Source of the DNA: JBGSPL01 sp964511435
GTDB taxonomy: Bacteria > Patescibacteriota > CPR2 > UBA1875 > CAIMLA01
DNA: 64,000 nt
Direction: 5' to 3'
Assembly (NCBI GenBank): GCA_964511435.1
Contig: CAZEFH010000001.1
Coordinates: 1 to 64,000 of the forward strand
In this document: one piece after another, positions 31,869 to 39,585 of the stretch
Position numbering within the stretch: the first letter of the stretch is position 1
How the letters are laid out: every line of letters begins with the position of its first letter
Translations under genes and position numbers: made by a program
Notes under the pieces: generated by a model
Told to the model about the DNA's origin: nothing
The model's input: only the letters and a program-made list of their open reading frames with translations
Databases searched by the model: none

Positions 31869-32137
31869 TACCTTATCTCAAACGGCTTCTCTTCGCCGGT
31901 TGGCTTCTCTTCTGTTACGTCAACATTTTCTACGGTCGCTAAGGCTGAGCCATCTTTTGCCCATTTTACTAGTTTATCTACGTTTTTATCATCCCCTTCA
32001 AATACAGCAAATACGCTTCCATCTGGCTCGTTACGGCACCAACCCAAAAGCTCGAGAGCTTTCGCTTCTTTCTCCATATTATGACGGAAGAATACCCCCT
32101 GCACATCACCCGTGATGACTAATTTAACTCGCTTCAT
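31868..32137 (-). CDS. acyP: Acylphosphatase
   Basis: An 89-residue protein with the acylphosphatase signature GDVQGVFFRHNMEKEAK (catalytic Arg18) and LGWCRNEPDGSVFAVFEG (catalytic Asn36). Hydrolyses carboxyl-phosphate bonds such as acetyl phosphate. It overlaps rsmA by four bases and rsmI by one. Confidence 0.93.
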   Translation of the reverse strand: MKRVKLVITGDVQGVFFRHNMEKEAKALELLGWCRNEPDGSVFAVFEGDDKNVDKLVKWAKDGSALATVENVDVTEEKPTGEEKPFEIR

Positions 32138-32979
32138 CGCTCCCCCTCTCCCTGATGAATTTCTAAATATGCGTTATATATATTATACCAGTCGGCCATA
32201 GAGAGACCTTCTGCTCGAATTTGAGGATTAATTCCAATTCCCTTAAGCATTTCTTCAATAACATCCTTGCGAATCAAGAGACCTCCAGAAAGTGAATTCA
32301 CAAGCTGCTTGCGCTTCTCACCAAATCCCGCTTTCACTATTCTAAAGAATAACCTCTTATCCACGTCAAAAAGTGGCTTTTTATATACCCGAATTCGTAA
32401 AATTGCTGAGTCTACCTTGGGCGCTGGGAAAAATGACGCTCTGGGAACTACCTCAACGATACTGGGATTACCATAGAATTGCACCGAAACTGCGAGTACG
32501 CTCATTCTCGAAGGCTTGGCACAGATCCGCTCTGCGACTTCTCGCTGTACAAGAAGAACCATTTCCTCTGGCTTGTTCTCTGACTCCAAGAATCTACGGA
32601 TAATAGCACTGGTGATGTAATACGGTACGTTAGCAACTACCTTATATTCGCCTAACTCATGAGTATCGTATTTCAGAATATCAGTATTCTCTACTTTCAG
32701 ATTACAATCTTTGATACAGGTAGTCTTGACGATGGCCGCCATCGACCGGTCAAGCTCCACTGCAATCACTTCCTTGGCCTTTTTACAAAGTTCCTTCGTT
32801 AAAATACCGAGCCCCGGACCAACCTCGACTACTCGCTCAGAACCCGTAAGCTCAGCCGCCTCCACAATAGTCTCAAGTGCCCGTTCATCGATAAGAAAGT
32901 GTTGTCCGAGTTCCTTCTGTGGATATGCCCCATAGGCTTTGAGTGTCCGCTTAATCTCTGTAATATCAGTTAAATCCAT
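32134..32979 (-). CDS. rsmA: 16S rRNA dimethyladenosine transferase RsmA/KsgA
   Basis: Dimethylates A1518/A1519 during 30S maturation. Conserved blocks are KELGQHFLID, the SAM motif VVEVGPGLGILT, the catalytic VANVPYYITS, and FFPAPKVDSAILRI. Length 281 is normal. A TAGAAT -10 box and a small hairpin holding the AAGGAG ribosome site lie upstream (about 32980-33012). Confidence 0.96.
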   Translation of the reverse strand: MDLTDITEIKRTLKAYGAYPQKELGQHFLIDERALETIVEAAELTGSERVVEVGPGLGILTKELCKKAKEVIAVELDRSMAAIVKTTCIKDCNLKVENTDILKYDTHELGEYKVVANVPYYITSAIIRRFLESENKPEEMVLLVQREVAERICAKPSRMSVLAVSVQFYGNPSIVEVVPRASFFPAPKVDSAILRIRVYKKPLFDVDKRLFFRIVKAGFGEKRKQLVNSLSGGLLIRKDVIEEMLKGIGINPQIRAEGLSMADWYNIYNAYLEIHQGEGER

Positions 32980-33037
32980 AAAAATAGGGCTCCTTCGGCC
33001 CTTATTCTAGCGCATTTTGTGCTTAAAGTCTATGTAA

Positions 33038-34249
33038 TTAGGCTCCTGAGCAGCCGCCCCAGGCTCCCCAACCATTCTGACTGACACGGAGGGCTGTCGC
33101 ATATATCTGTGCGTTGACGTCATACATATTCGAGGCTGGATGTCCAGCCCTGGCTGCCCATGAGTATAAACTGCCATCCCACTGGAATAGGCCATAATAT
33201 CCATATGGACTCTGCGAGTAAACATTAGCATGGCTCTCGCACATCATCACGCGGGCCATCTTGCCAGCGTCTATTCCATACTGATTTGATGCCGCAACAA
33301 TAATGGGCCATAAATCATCGATGCCATAAGGCTTCACACCAATCTCAATAACCTTGTTTTGTGGAGAAGCCAAGACTTCGCTAGCCGTTACTTCACGTGA
33401 AACCTCGACGCCATTATGATAAACAATGTGGACCGATTGCCTCTTACTACCATTTACACCACCCTGAGTCACCCTGCTCTGACCCTGATACATCTCGTAG
33501 TTGTCTTGATTGATGGTCTGATAAACAATGGTCACTGTCTCCTCGATATCAGCATAGTTCACCCTAGTCACAATAATATGGCCGCTTGAAGGTGCTGGCG
33601 CAAGCCTGTCAGGGTCAGTAGAGTCGTTCTGGTTCAGAGTAATACCACCGTCACGAAGGACATTAGTCACTGTCTGAGCCCAGCTATGAACAATAACTTC
33701 CTTGTCATCAACGGACACTGTGTAGACAGGGGCTCGCTTGATAGTAATCATCTGTCCGGCCATGTTTTCGGTCGCGGGATCAAGAATGAGCTCCTTCGTG
33801 ATGATATCTGCCTTATCATAATTAACCTTGAGCTGACTTAGAATACCCGGAATGTCAGTATAGGCCGACTGGCCAACCCAAGACTGTCCATTATCATTAA
33901 TGAGAACTGGGACGGCCGGAATAAGCTTCGCACTGATGTCTTCACCAACAAGCGGTGTATCAAGGTCTGGAGACGTAATATCATTCTTCGCGAGTATTAT
34001 CCCCTGTTTCTCGAGCGCATTACCTAGTGTATTCTCGGTGGTAGTGAATGTGGTTGTTTTGGCTCCTGCAGTATAGCTCACCTTGGTAGTTATAGTTGGC
34101 ACCACACTTTCGCCCTTCACTTGCTGTGAGAGGCAAGCAAGGAGTAGAAAAGACAAACAAAAAACGACTAAAAAGCCGTTTTTGAGGCGTAAATAATGGT
34201 TATGTAGTCTATCTATAACAAAGTTTATCTTCAAAATAAGTGGTCGCAT
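33038..34249 (-). CDS. Secreted G5-domain / lysozyme-like (Rpf-type) muralytic protein
   Basis: A 403-residue exported protein. An N-terminal membrane segment (about 25-44) is followed by DUF348-type beta domains (TTKVSYTAGAKTTTFTT; TVSVDDKEVIVHSWAQ), a G5 domain (about 225-300, QGQSRVTQGGVNGSKRQ), and a transglycosylase-like end. The last part shows ARVMMCESHANVYSQSPYG and YGLFQW, with the probable catalytic Glu in CESHAN. The architecture matches RpfB/YabE-like wall hydrolases involved in growth resuscitation. It has its own perfect promoter. Confidence 0.88.
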   Translation of the reverse strand: MRPLILKINFVIDRLHNHYLRLKNGFLVVFCLSFLLLACLSQQVKGESVVPTITTKVSYTAGAKTTTFTTTENTLGNALEKQGIILAKNDITSPDLDTPLVGEDISAKLIPAVPVLINDNGQSWVGQSAYTDIPGILSQLKVNYDKADIITKELILDPATENMAGQMITIKRAPVYTVSVDDKEVIVHSWAQTVTNVLRDGGITLNQNDSTDPDRLAPAPSSGHIIVTRVNYADIEETVTIVYQTINQDNYEMYQGQSRVTQGGVNGSKRQSVHIVYHNGVEVSREVTASEVLASPQNKVIEIGVKPYGIDDLWPIIVAASNQYGIDAGKMARVMMCESHANVYSQSPYGYYGLFQWDGSLYSWAARAGHPASNMYDVNAQIYATALRVSQNGWGAWGGCSGA

Positions 34250-34263
34250 TTAGCGTACTCGTC

Positions 34264-34292
34264 ATTGTATCTTGGATTAACAGTCGTGTCAA
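34264..34292 (-). promoter_or_regulatory. Promoter of the G5/Rpf-like gene
   Basis: A consensus TTGACA at 34287-34292 (overlapping the GNAT stop), a 17-base spacer, and TACAAT at 34264-34269, 14 bases before the ATG at 34249. Confidence 0.85.
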
Positions 34293-34774
34293 TCTTTGTC
34301 CACAGACCCAAAATCAAGGTAGTAAATATCAGTTTCTTGCCTATTATCATTCGTCGTATGCTCCACGAATTTCCAACCAAGCTTTTCGTAAAGAGCCTGC
34401 GCGTTCTCGGTGTGTAGGTACAGTCGACTATAGCCAAGCCTCTTCGCTTCAGAGACAACACGACTAACTAGATCGCTTGCAATCCCCTGCCTACGATACT
34501 CTGGCTTTACCAGAACGCCCACAAGCCAAGGTGAGAATGCAGGCCGCGTCTCTAGATCATGTTCAGCAAGACCAGCTGTTCCAAGAATCTTTTTATCTTG
34601 GTGTGCTACAAGTACGAATGGGACCGATCCAATATTGAGTCGTTCGCGATATTTTTCCTTTTTCTGCTCAATAAACTGCGAGTCTTTCCGCTGTCCCCAC
34701 TCGTTTATCCATAGCTCGGTCAGCTCATCCAAAAACTCTGGTCTTTCACCAAGGTAGGACACGTCATATTTCAT
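34289..34774 (-). CDS. GNAT-family N-acetyltransferase
   Basis: A 161-residue acetyltransferase from the ATG at 34774, which follows the uvrD stop by one base. Acetyl-CoA-binding motif A is VKPEYRRQGIASDLVSRVV (about 88-106), preceded by GTAGLAEHDLETRPAFSPWL and followed by LYLHTENAQALYEKLGWKF. Acceptor unknown. Translationally coupled to uvrD. Confidence 0.88.
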   Translation of the reverse strand: MKYDVSYLGERPEFLDELTELWINEWGQRKDSQFIEQKKEKYRERLNIGSVPFVLVAHQDKKILGTAGLAEHDLETRPAFSPWLVGVLVKPEYRRQGIASDLVSRVVSEAKRLGYSRLYLHTENAQALYEKLGWKFVEHTTNDNRQETDIYYLDFGSVDKD

Positions 34775-34775
34775 T

Positions 34776-36890
34776 TTAGATTTTCTTGAGCTTCGCATAG
34801 CTCAGCGAGAGCCACTTGATGCCATAGTCATCGAAGTTGACCGTAATCTCATCGTCATCAATCTCAGTAATCATTCCTTCACCAAAATCTTCATGTTCCA
34901 CTCGATCACCAGATTTCAGATAGCCCCCAATTTTCTCTTCCGCTACCACCTCAACTTTATTAGTAAGAACATTTTCGTATCCAGTTATCAGGTGACTAGG
35001 TATGTCGGCCAGGAAGCGACTCGGGGAGTTATTCATTGTTCTACCATAAAGCATACGGGAGTTTGCAAGAGTAAAGTACAGCCGCTCACGCGCTCGAGTA
35101 ATACCGACATAACAGAGACGGCGCTCTTCCTCCAACTGTTCATTATCCCAGGCGGAGTTCGAGTGTGGAAAGAGATTCTCCTCCATCCCCGCCATAAAAA
35201 CAGCCTTGAATTCAAGTCCTTTGGCAGCATGGAGTGTCATCAATGTCACTGCTTCTTCATCCGGGTTCCAATTATCAATATCAGCTATAAGGGCCACTTC
35301 CTCAAGGAATTCTTCAAGCTTTGCTTCGGCATGATTATTCACATACTCTTGTGCAACAGTTAGCAATTCTCGTACGTTTTCTACTCTTTCCTCACCAACA
35401 GTAGTACCGTCATTTAGAAAATCTTCGTAACCGCTTTTCTTAATTATAAGCCCCACTAGTTCTGGTAGAGTTTCGACTTCAAGAGAGCGTCTAAACACCT
35501 CAAGTAAACGAGCAAAATCCGTGAGTGCACCAGTTTGTTTTGGACCCAGCCCCATTTCGGGCACTCTATCTAGCAGAGTCGAAATATTTATATTGTGCTG
35601 TCTTCCAAAATCGATCAATTTCTTCACGGTTGTATCACCGATTCCTCGTCCAGGTACATTAATAATACGCTCAAACGCTACCCAGTCGCTGTCTGAGCTA
35701 ACTATTCTAAGATACGCGATGATATCCTTGATTTCCTTGCGCTCAAAGAAGCGAAAACCACCGATAATACGATAAGGTACTCGGAAGCGTACAAATTCTG
35801 ACTCAATCGCCCGTGACTGAGCATTTGTCCGATACAATACTACGATATCAGATAGTTTGTAGTGCTCCTCTCGCACCAGCCTTTCTGACTCACGGATGAT
35901 AAGCTGGGCTTCGTCACGTTCATCGCGAGCATCCATCGTTACTATCGGGATGCCAGCTTCATTTACGGTAAAAAGTTTCTTATCACTCCGGTTCTCATTC
36001 TTCGTAATCACATGATGAGCTGCATCCAGGATTGCCTTGGTTGAGCGATAATTCTGCTCTAGTTTGATGATCTTGGCATCAGGCCAGTCGCGTTCAAAGT
36101 CGAGAATGTTGCGAAAGTTTGCCCCACGCCAAGAATATATTGACTGCCAGTCATCACCTACTACGCAAAGATTTCGACTCTCTGCAGACAGTAACTTGGC
36201 AAAAAGATATTGAGCATGATTGGTATCCTGATACTCGTCGATGTGAATATAGCGCCAACGTGTTTGATATTTGTGTAACACTTCTGGAAATTTCTGAAAA
36301 AGGACCACCGTCTGCATCAGTAAATCATCAAAGTCCATCGCATTATTGCGCATCAGATTCTGTTGATAAAGAGGATATGCCTTAGCGGCTATTTCCTGCC
36401 AGTAGCCACTAGCAGCACCAGCGTACTTCTCAGGACCCATCAGCTCATTCTTGGCACTTGAGATATAGTTTAGCAAAGTAGAAGCAGACGTTTTCTTGTC
36501 TTCTACCACTAGCTCATTCATCACCTGCTTCATTGCCGCCTGAGAGTCAGCCGTATCAAAAATCGTAAAGCTACGCTTGTAGCCGAGATGGTGACCGTCC
36601 TCTCTCAGAATCCGAGCACAAATAGAGTGAAAAGTTCCCATCATTGGCTGTGCATTATCACCCACCAGGCTGCGTACCCGTTCTGCCATTTCTTTCGCCG
36701 CCTTATTGGTAAAGGTGACGGCGAGAATATTGTCAGGCTTCACACCTTTCTCACGGATAAGATAGGCTACCCGGTGAGTCAGGGCTTTTGTTTTTCCCGA
36801 TCCAGCACCAGCCAGAATTAAAACTGGCCCCTCAGTGGCCAGTACGGCTTCTTTTTGTGAGTCATTTAGACCCGTGAGAATTTCTTGCAT
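34776..36890 (-). CDS. uvrD: ATP-dependent DNA helicase UvrD/PcrA
   Basis: A 704-residue superfamily 1A helicase. Walker A AGAGSGKT (about 27-34), Ia TFTNKAA, II DEYQDTN, III VVGDDWQSIYSWRGA, IV EQNYRS, V VTLMTLHAAKGLEF, VI ITRARERLY. The C-terminal end has a Tudor-like tail (SGDRVEHEDFGEG) as in PcrA, which binds RNA polymerase. Acts in excision repair and clearing of replication conflicts. A -10 box seven bases from the ATG predicts a very short leader. Confidence 0.96.
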   Translation of the reverse strand: MQEILTGLNDSQKEAVLATEGPVLILAGAGSGKTKALTHRVAYLIREKGVKPDNILAVTFTNKAAKEMAERVRSLVGDNAQPMMGTFHSICARILREDGHHLGYKRSFTIFDTADSQAAMKQVMNELVVEDKKTSASTLLNYISSAKNELMGPEKYAGAASGYWQEIAAKAYPLYQQNLMRNNAMDFDDLLMQTVVLFQKFPEVLHKYQTRWRYIHIDEYQDTNHAQYLFAKLLSAESRNLCVVGDDWQSIYSWRGANFRNILDFERDWPDAKIIKLEQNYRSTKAILDAAHHVITKNENRSDKKLFTVNEAGIPIVTMDARDERDEAQLIIRESERLVREEHYKLSDIVVLYRTNAQSRAIESEFVRFRVPYRIIGGFRFFERKEIKDIIAYLRIVSSDSDWVAFERIINVPGRGIGDTTVKKLIDFGRQHNINISTLLDRVPEMGLGPKQTGALTDFARLLEVFRRSLEVETLPELVGLIIKKSGYEDFLNDGTTVGEERVENVRELLTVAQEYVNNHAEAKLEEFLEEVALIADIDNWNPDEEAVTLMTLHAAKGLEFKAVFMAGMEENLFPHSNSAWDNEQLEEERRLCYVGITRARERLYFTLANSRMLYGRTMNNSPSRFLADIPSHLITGYENVLTNKVEVVAEEKIGGYLKSGDRVEHEDFGEGMITEIDDDEITVNFDDYGIKWLSLSYAKLKKI

Positions 36891-36897
36891 AGATATA

Positions 36898-36923
36898 ATT
36901 ATACCGGCCTTTCGGCCGGTATA
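36898..36923 (-). promoter_or_regulatory. Hairpin with embedded uvrD -10 box
   Basis: A perfect ten-base stem TATACCGGCC/GGCCGGTATA with loop GAAA on the minus strand (36900-36923) lies between korD and uvrD. Its 3' arm runs into TATAAT (36898-36903), which sits seven bases before the uvrD ATG. It may stop the kor transcript and start the uvrD one. Confidence 0.6.
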
Positions 36924-36935
36924 AAAGTGTACAAA

Positions 36936-37175
36936 TTAGTCCTTCACCCTTATTGCCATGTCTGGGCAGATACGTTCGCAACTTTTACACTGGATGCAAT
37001 TCGCAATATCACATTTTACGGTTGGTCGGCCGAAGTATCCTAACACTTCTTCATCCCAACTAAGTACTTTCTTGGGGCAAATCTCAATACAAAGACCGCA
37101 GCTCTTACATTGCTCTGGAAACTGAGTCCAGACTTTTCCCTTTTCTTCAAACGTTTTCGGTTCTGCGTTTTGCAT
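36936..37175 (-). CDS. korD: 2-oxoacid:ferredoxin oxidoreductase, ferredoxin-like delta subunit
   Basis: A 79-residue protein with two 4Fe-4S motifs: CKSCGLCIEICPKKV and CIQCKSCERICPDMAI. It passes electrons from the KorAB active site to a soluble ferredoxin. The four kor genes run korA-korB-korC-korD with overlaps or 1-2 base gaps, which fixes the assignment. Confidence 0.9.
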   Translation of the reverse strand: MQNAEPKTFEEKGKVWTQFPEQCKSCGLCIEICPKKVLSWDEEVLGYFGRPTVKCDIANCIQCKSCERICPDMAIRVKD

Positions 37176-37176
37176 C

Positions 37177-37788
37177 TTAGACTCCTAGCTCCTCAAAAAC
37201 TGACTTTCCCTTCTTCTTTGGTGAATATGCTTCTTTCGCAAGCGAAACCCCAAGCTCTAGTGCCTTGCGGTTCAAGCTCTTTAACTGTGGCTTTTTTAGA
37301 TATTTTGTGGCAAAATGCTTGTCCATTGCTGTTTCCACTATTTTCTGGTCTAGGATTTTCATCTCTGATACTATTGCGCCCATCAAAATCACGTTAAAAA
37401 CCTGTGGTACAAGCTTATCTTTTGCAAGAGAAGTCGCCGGTACCGCCAGTTTCTCAGCGGCAACATTACGAAGCTCTGATCCGAGTATCGTATCGCTGTC
37501 ATAGATATAAAGAGAAGTATCACCAATATATTCTTGTACTCGATGAATCGCCCGATCGCGTAAAACAACTATGATATCTGCAGTTGAGAATTTCGGAAAC
37601 CCGATAACGCCTTTACTTATTTGGAGAAATCCTAAAGAAACACCACCACGCTGCTCCACACCATAGTTGGGCATATACGAAACATTAAGACCAGCAACAA
37701 AAGCTGCCTCCGCCAAAATATGAGAAATCGCCTGGACGCCTTGACCTCCCTCGCCGGCAATAAGAACTCTATATACTGCTTTATCCAC
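37177..37788 (-). CDS. korC: 2-oxoacid:ferredoxin oxidoreductase, gamma subunit
   Basis: A 203-residue subunit with RVLIAGEGGQGVQAISHIL at the N-terminus, YGVEQRGGVSLGFLQIS, and the NVILMGAI segment, all standard for the gamma (catalytic Rossmann-like) domain. The start is GTG overlapping korB by eight bases. Confidence 0.92.
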   Translation of the reverse strand: MDKAVYRVLIAGEGGQGVQAISHILAEAAFVAGLNVSYMPNYGVEQRGGVSLGFLQISKGVIGFPKFSTADIIVVLRDRAIHRVQEYIGDTSLYIYDSDTILGSELRNVAAEKLAVPATSLAKDKLVPQVFNVILMGAIVSEMKILDQKIVETAMDKHFATKYLKKPQLKSLNRKALELGVSLAKEAYSPKKKGKSVFEELGV

Positions 37789-38500
37789 GAAGTACCCCCA
37801 CAGGATAAATTTCCTCTAATTTCTTTGAGAACTCTATGGTTGCAGCAGCGTCCGTTTTCCAATTTGTCGGACAATATGAAACAATCTCGACCAAGGAAAA
37901 ATTTCCTGCCAGCTGTGCCTGAATCGCCTTTTTCAAAGTATTTTTGAGGCCAATAATGTTGTTCACACTAGCTCGCGCGATAAATGCCTTTTCTGATGCC
38001 ACATTTAGTAGTAGTTCGGGGCCATAGATTGGCTTATCAGCCGTAAATTTTCCCTCCGGTGTCGTATCAGTCACTTCATGCGAGAAAGTTGTCGGGCTTG
38101 ACTGTCCCCCCGTCATCGCGTAAACGCTATTATTTACCCCAATGATAGTCACGGGTTCATTTCGATGCGCTGTATGAATAAGACCCTGAAGGCCAATAGC
38201 ATAAAGACCGCCATCCCCCGCGATACCAATAGCGACACTTTCCTTCTGCGCCCTCTTATATCCCGAAACCATGGGTGTCACTCGACCATGATGAGATTGA
38301 GCCGTATCAAGATTATAATAATTCCAAGCTAGTAGATTACAGCCGATATCGATCCCAAATACTGTTCTCGGAGCAATCTCAAGCTCGTCAATCACTTCTC
38401 CAAGAGTCTTTAGAATGATGCCGTAGCCACATCCAGGACAGAAATTACTTGGCTTACTAGTAGGCTTCACTACTTTAGGCATTCGTGGACCTTCCATCAC
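37781..38500 (-). CDS. korB: 2-oxoacid:ferredoxin oxidoreductase, beta (TPP) subunit
   Basis: A 239-residue subunit that binds thiamine diphosphate: FCPGCGYGIILK supplies iron-sulphur/TPP contacts and GIAGDGGLYAIGLQGLIHTAHRN (in part) is the Mg-TPP motif. VNNSVYAMTGGQSSPTT is the usual beta-subunit segment. Either the GTG at 38500 or the ATG at 38497 (TGATG overlap with korA) can start it. Confidence 0.93.
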   Translation of the reverse strand: MMEGPRMPKVVKPTSKPSNFCPGCGYGIILKTLGEVIDELEIAPRTVFGIDIGCNLLAWNYYNLDTAQSHHGRVTPMVSGYKRAQKESVAIGIAGDGGLYAIGLQGLIHTAHRNEPVTIIGVNNSVYAMTGGQSSPTTFSHEVTDTTPEGKFTADKPIYGPELLLNVASEKAFIARASVNNIIGLKNTLKKAIQAQLAGNFSLVEIVSYCPTNWKTDAAATIEFSKKLEEIYPVGVLRG

Positions 38501-39555
38501 AGTGCCTCCCGTATCTTTTCTTCTATATCCTCAACCGTAATACCTTCTGCTGGCTTGTAAAGGCGAATAAACTCCGCATCTGTCGCTTGAGCCAATGTCT
38601 CGCGAACAATGCGGCCAAAGTGTCCGGCACTACTCTCAGCAATAATGATTTTCTTCGCTTTTGCAACTGACTTTATCGCTCCCGCTGTATCAAATGGGCG
38701 CATTGTGATTGGGCGAAATAGTCCTACCTTCGCCCCCGCTTTGCGCATTTCAGCCACCGCAACCTTGGCAGCATAACCTACGGTGCCCCAAGCAAAAACA
38801 ACTATGTCAGCATCAGCCGTGCGAAAACTTTCCGATTCAATTATTTGAGGAGAGACCTTAGCAAATTCGGAAAATAGATCTCCTAAGTGTTCCACTAATT
38901 CTTCTTCAATCGAGAAGCAATTGCGCATATTTTTGATATCACCATTCAGAAAATATGGTTCTGAATCAGCAACTTCCACCTTCTCTGACAAGTCTACTGG
39001 GGCAAGAGTCTTCGAGAGATAGCCGTCACCAAGCACAATTACAGGAAAACGGTATTCCCAAGCTACGTCAAAGGCCTTCTGCATATAGTGGTAGAGTTCA
39101 GAAACAGTTGCTGGGGCATAGATAATACGAATACCTTCTCCGTTACCACCGAAACGTGCAAGGGTCAGTTCTTGTTGGGAATAGATGACTGTACCCGTAG
39201 ATGGACCGCCGCGCTGGCCGACATACATTACAAATGGTAGTCGATATGACTCCGCTACGGAGAGTGGGTCCTGCATCAGAACATGCCCAATACCGGCTGT
39301 AGCCGTCCAAGCTTTGCGGCCAGCAAGTAAGGCCCCTATAACAGCGAAGCCAGAAGCAGTTTCGTCTTCCATCTGCATGAATTCTAGTTTAGAATTCTTT
39401 GCCGCAACCTTCGCCCAGCCAGAAAGAACCTCAGTTGTTGGCGTAATCGGATAGCCTGCAAAAAAGTCAGCTCCCGCTGCGAGTGCACCACGAAGAACGA
39501 CTTCATTTCCGGTCAGTAGTTCTTTTTTATTCATGGTAATAGGTTTTTTAGCCAA
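38497..39555 (-). CDS. korA: 2-oxoacid:ferredoxin oxidoreductase, alpha subunit
   Basis: The alpha subunit with FFAGYPITPTTEV at the N-terminus, FMQMEDETASGFAVIGALL, YVGQRGGPSTGT and a C-terminal transketolase-like domain (VVFAWGTVGYAAKVAV). Oxidises a 2-oxoacid with CoA to acyl-CoA, CO2 and reduced ferredoxin. The three-subunit-plus-ferredoxin form suggests 2-oxoglutarate or branched-chain 2-oxoacids, but pyruvate cannot be excluded. I use the TTG at 39555, which follows GGAGGG; ATG 39534 is the alternative. Confidence 0.92.
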   Translation of the reverse strand: MAKKPITMNKKELLTGNEVVLRGALAAGADFFAGYPITPTTEVLSGWAKVAAKNSKLEFMQMEDETASGFAVIGALLAGRKAWTATAGIGHVLMQDPLSVAESYRLPFVMYVGQRGGPSTGTVIYSQQELTLARFGGNGEGIRIIYAPATVSELYHYMQKAFDVAWEYRFPVIVLGDGYLSKTLAPVDLSEKVEVADSEPYFLNGDIKNMRNCFSIEEELVEHLGDLFSEFAKVSPQIIESESFRTADADIVVFAWGTVGYAAKVAVAEMRKAGAKVGLFRPITMRPFDTAGAIKSVAKAKKIIIAESSAGHFGRIVRETLAQATDAEFIRLYKPAEGITVEDIEEKIREAL

Positions 39556-39585
39556 CTTCCCTCCAGACAATGTATCTATTCTACT

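Noticed and set aside
33007..33231. Minus-strand ORF of 74 codons overlapping the end of the G5/Rpf-like gene
   Set aside because: It is an alternative frame of the muralytic domain and has no ribosome site.
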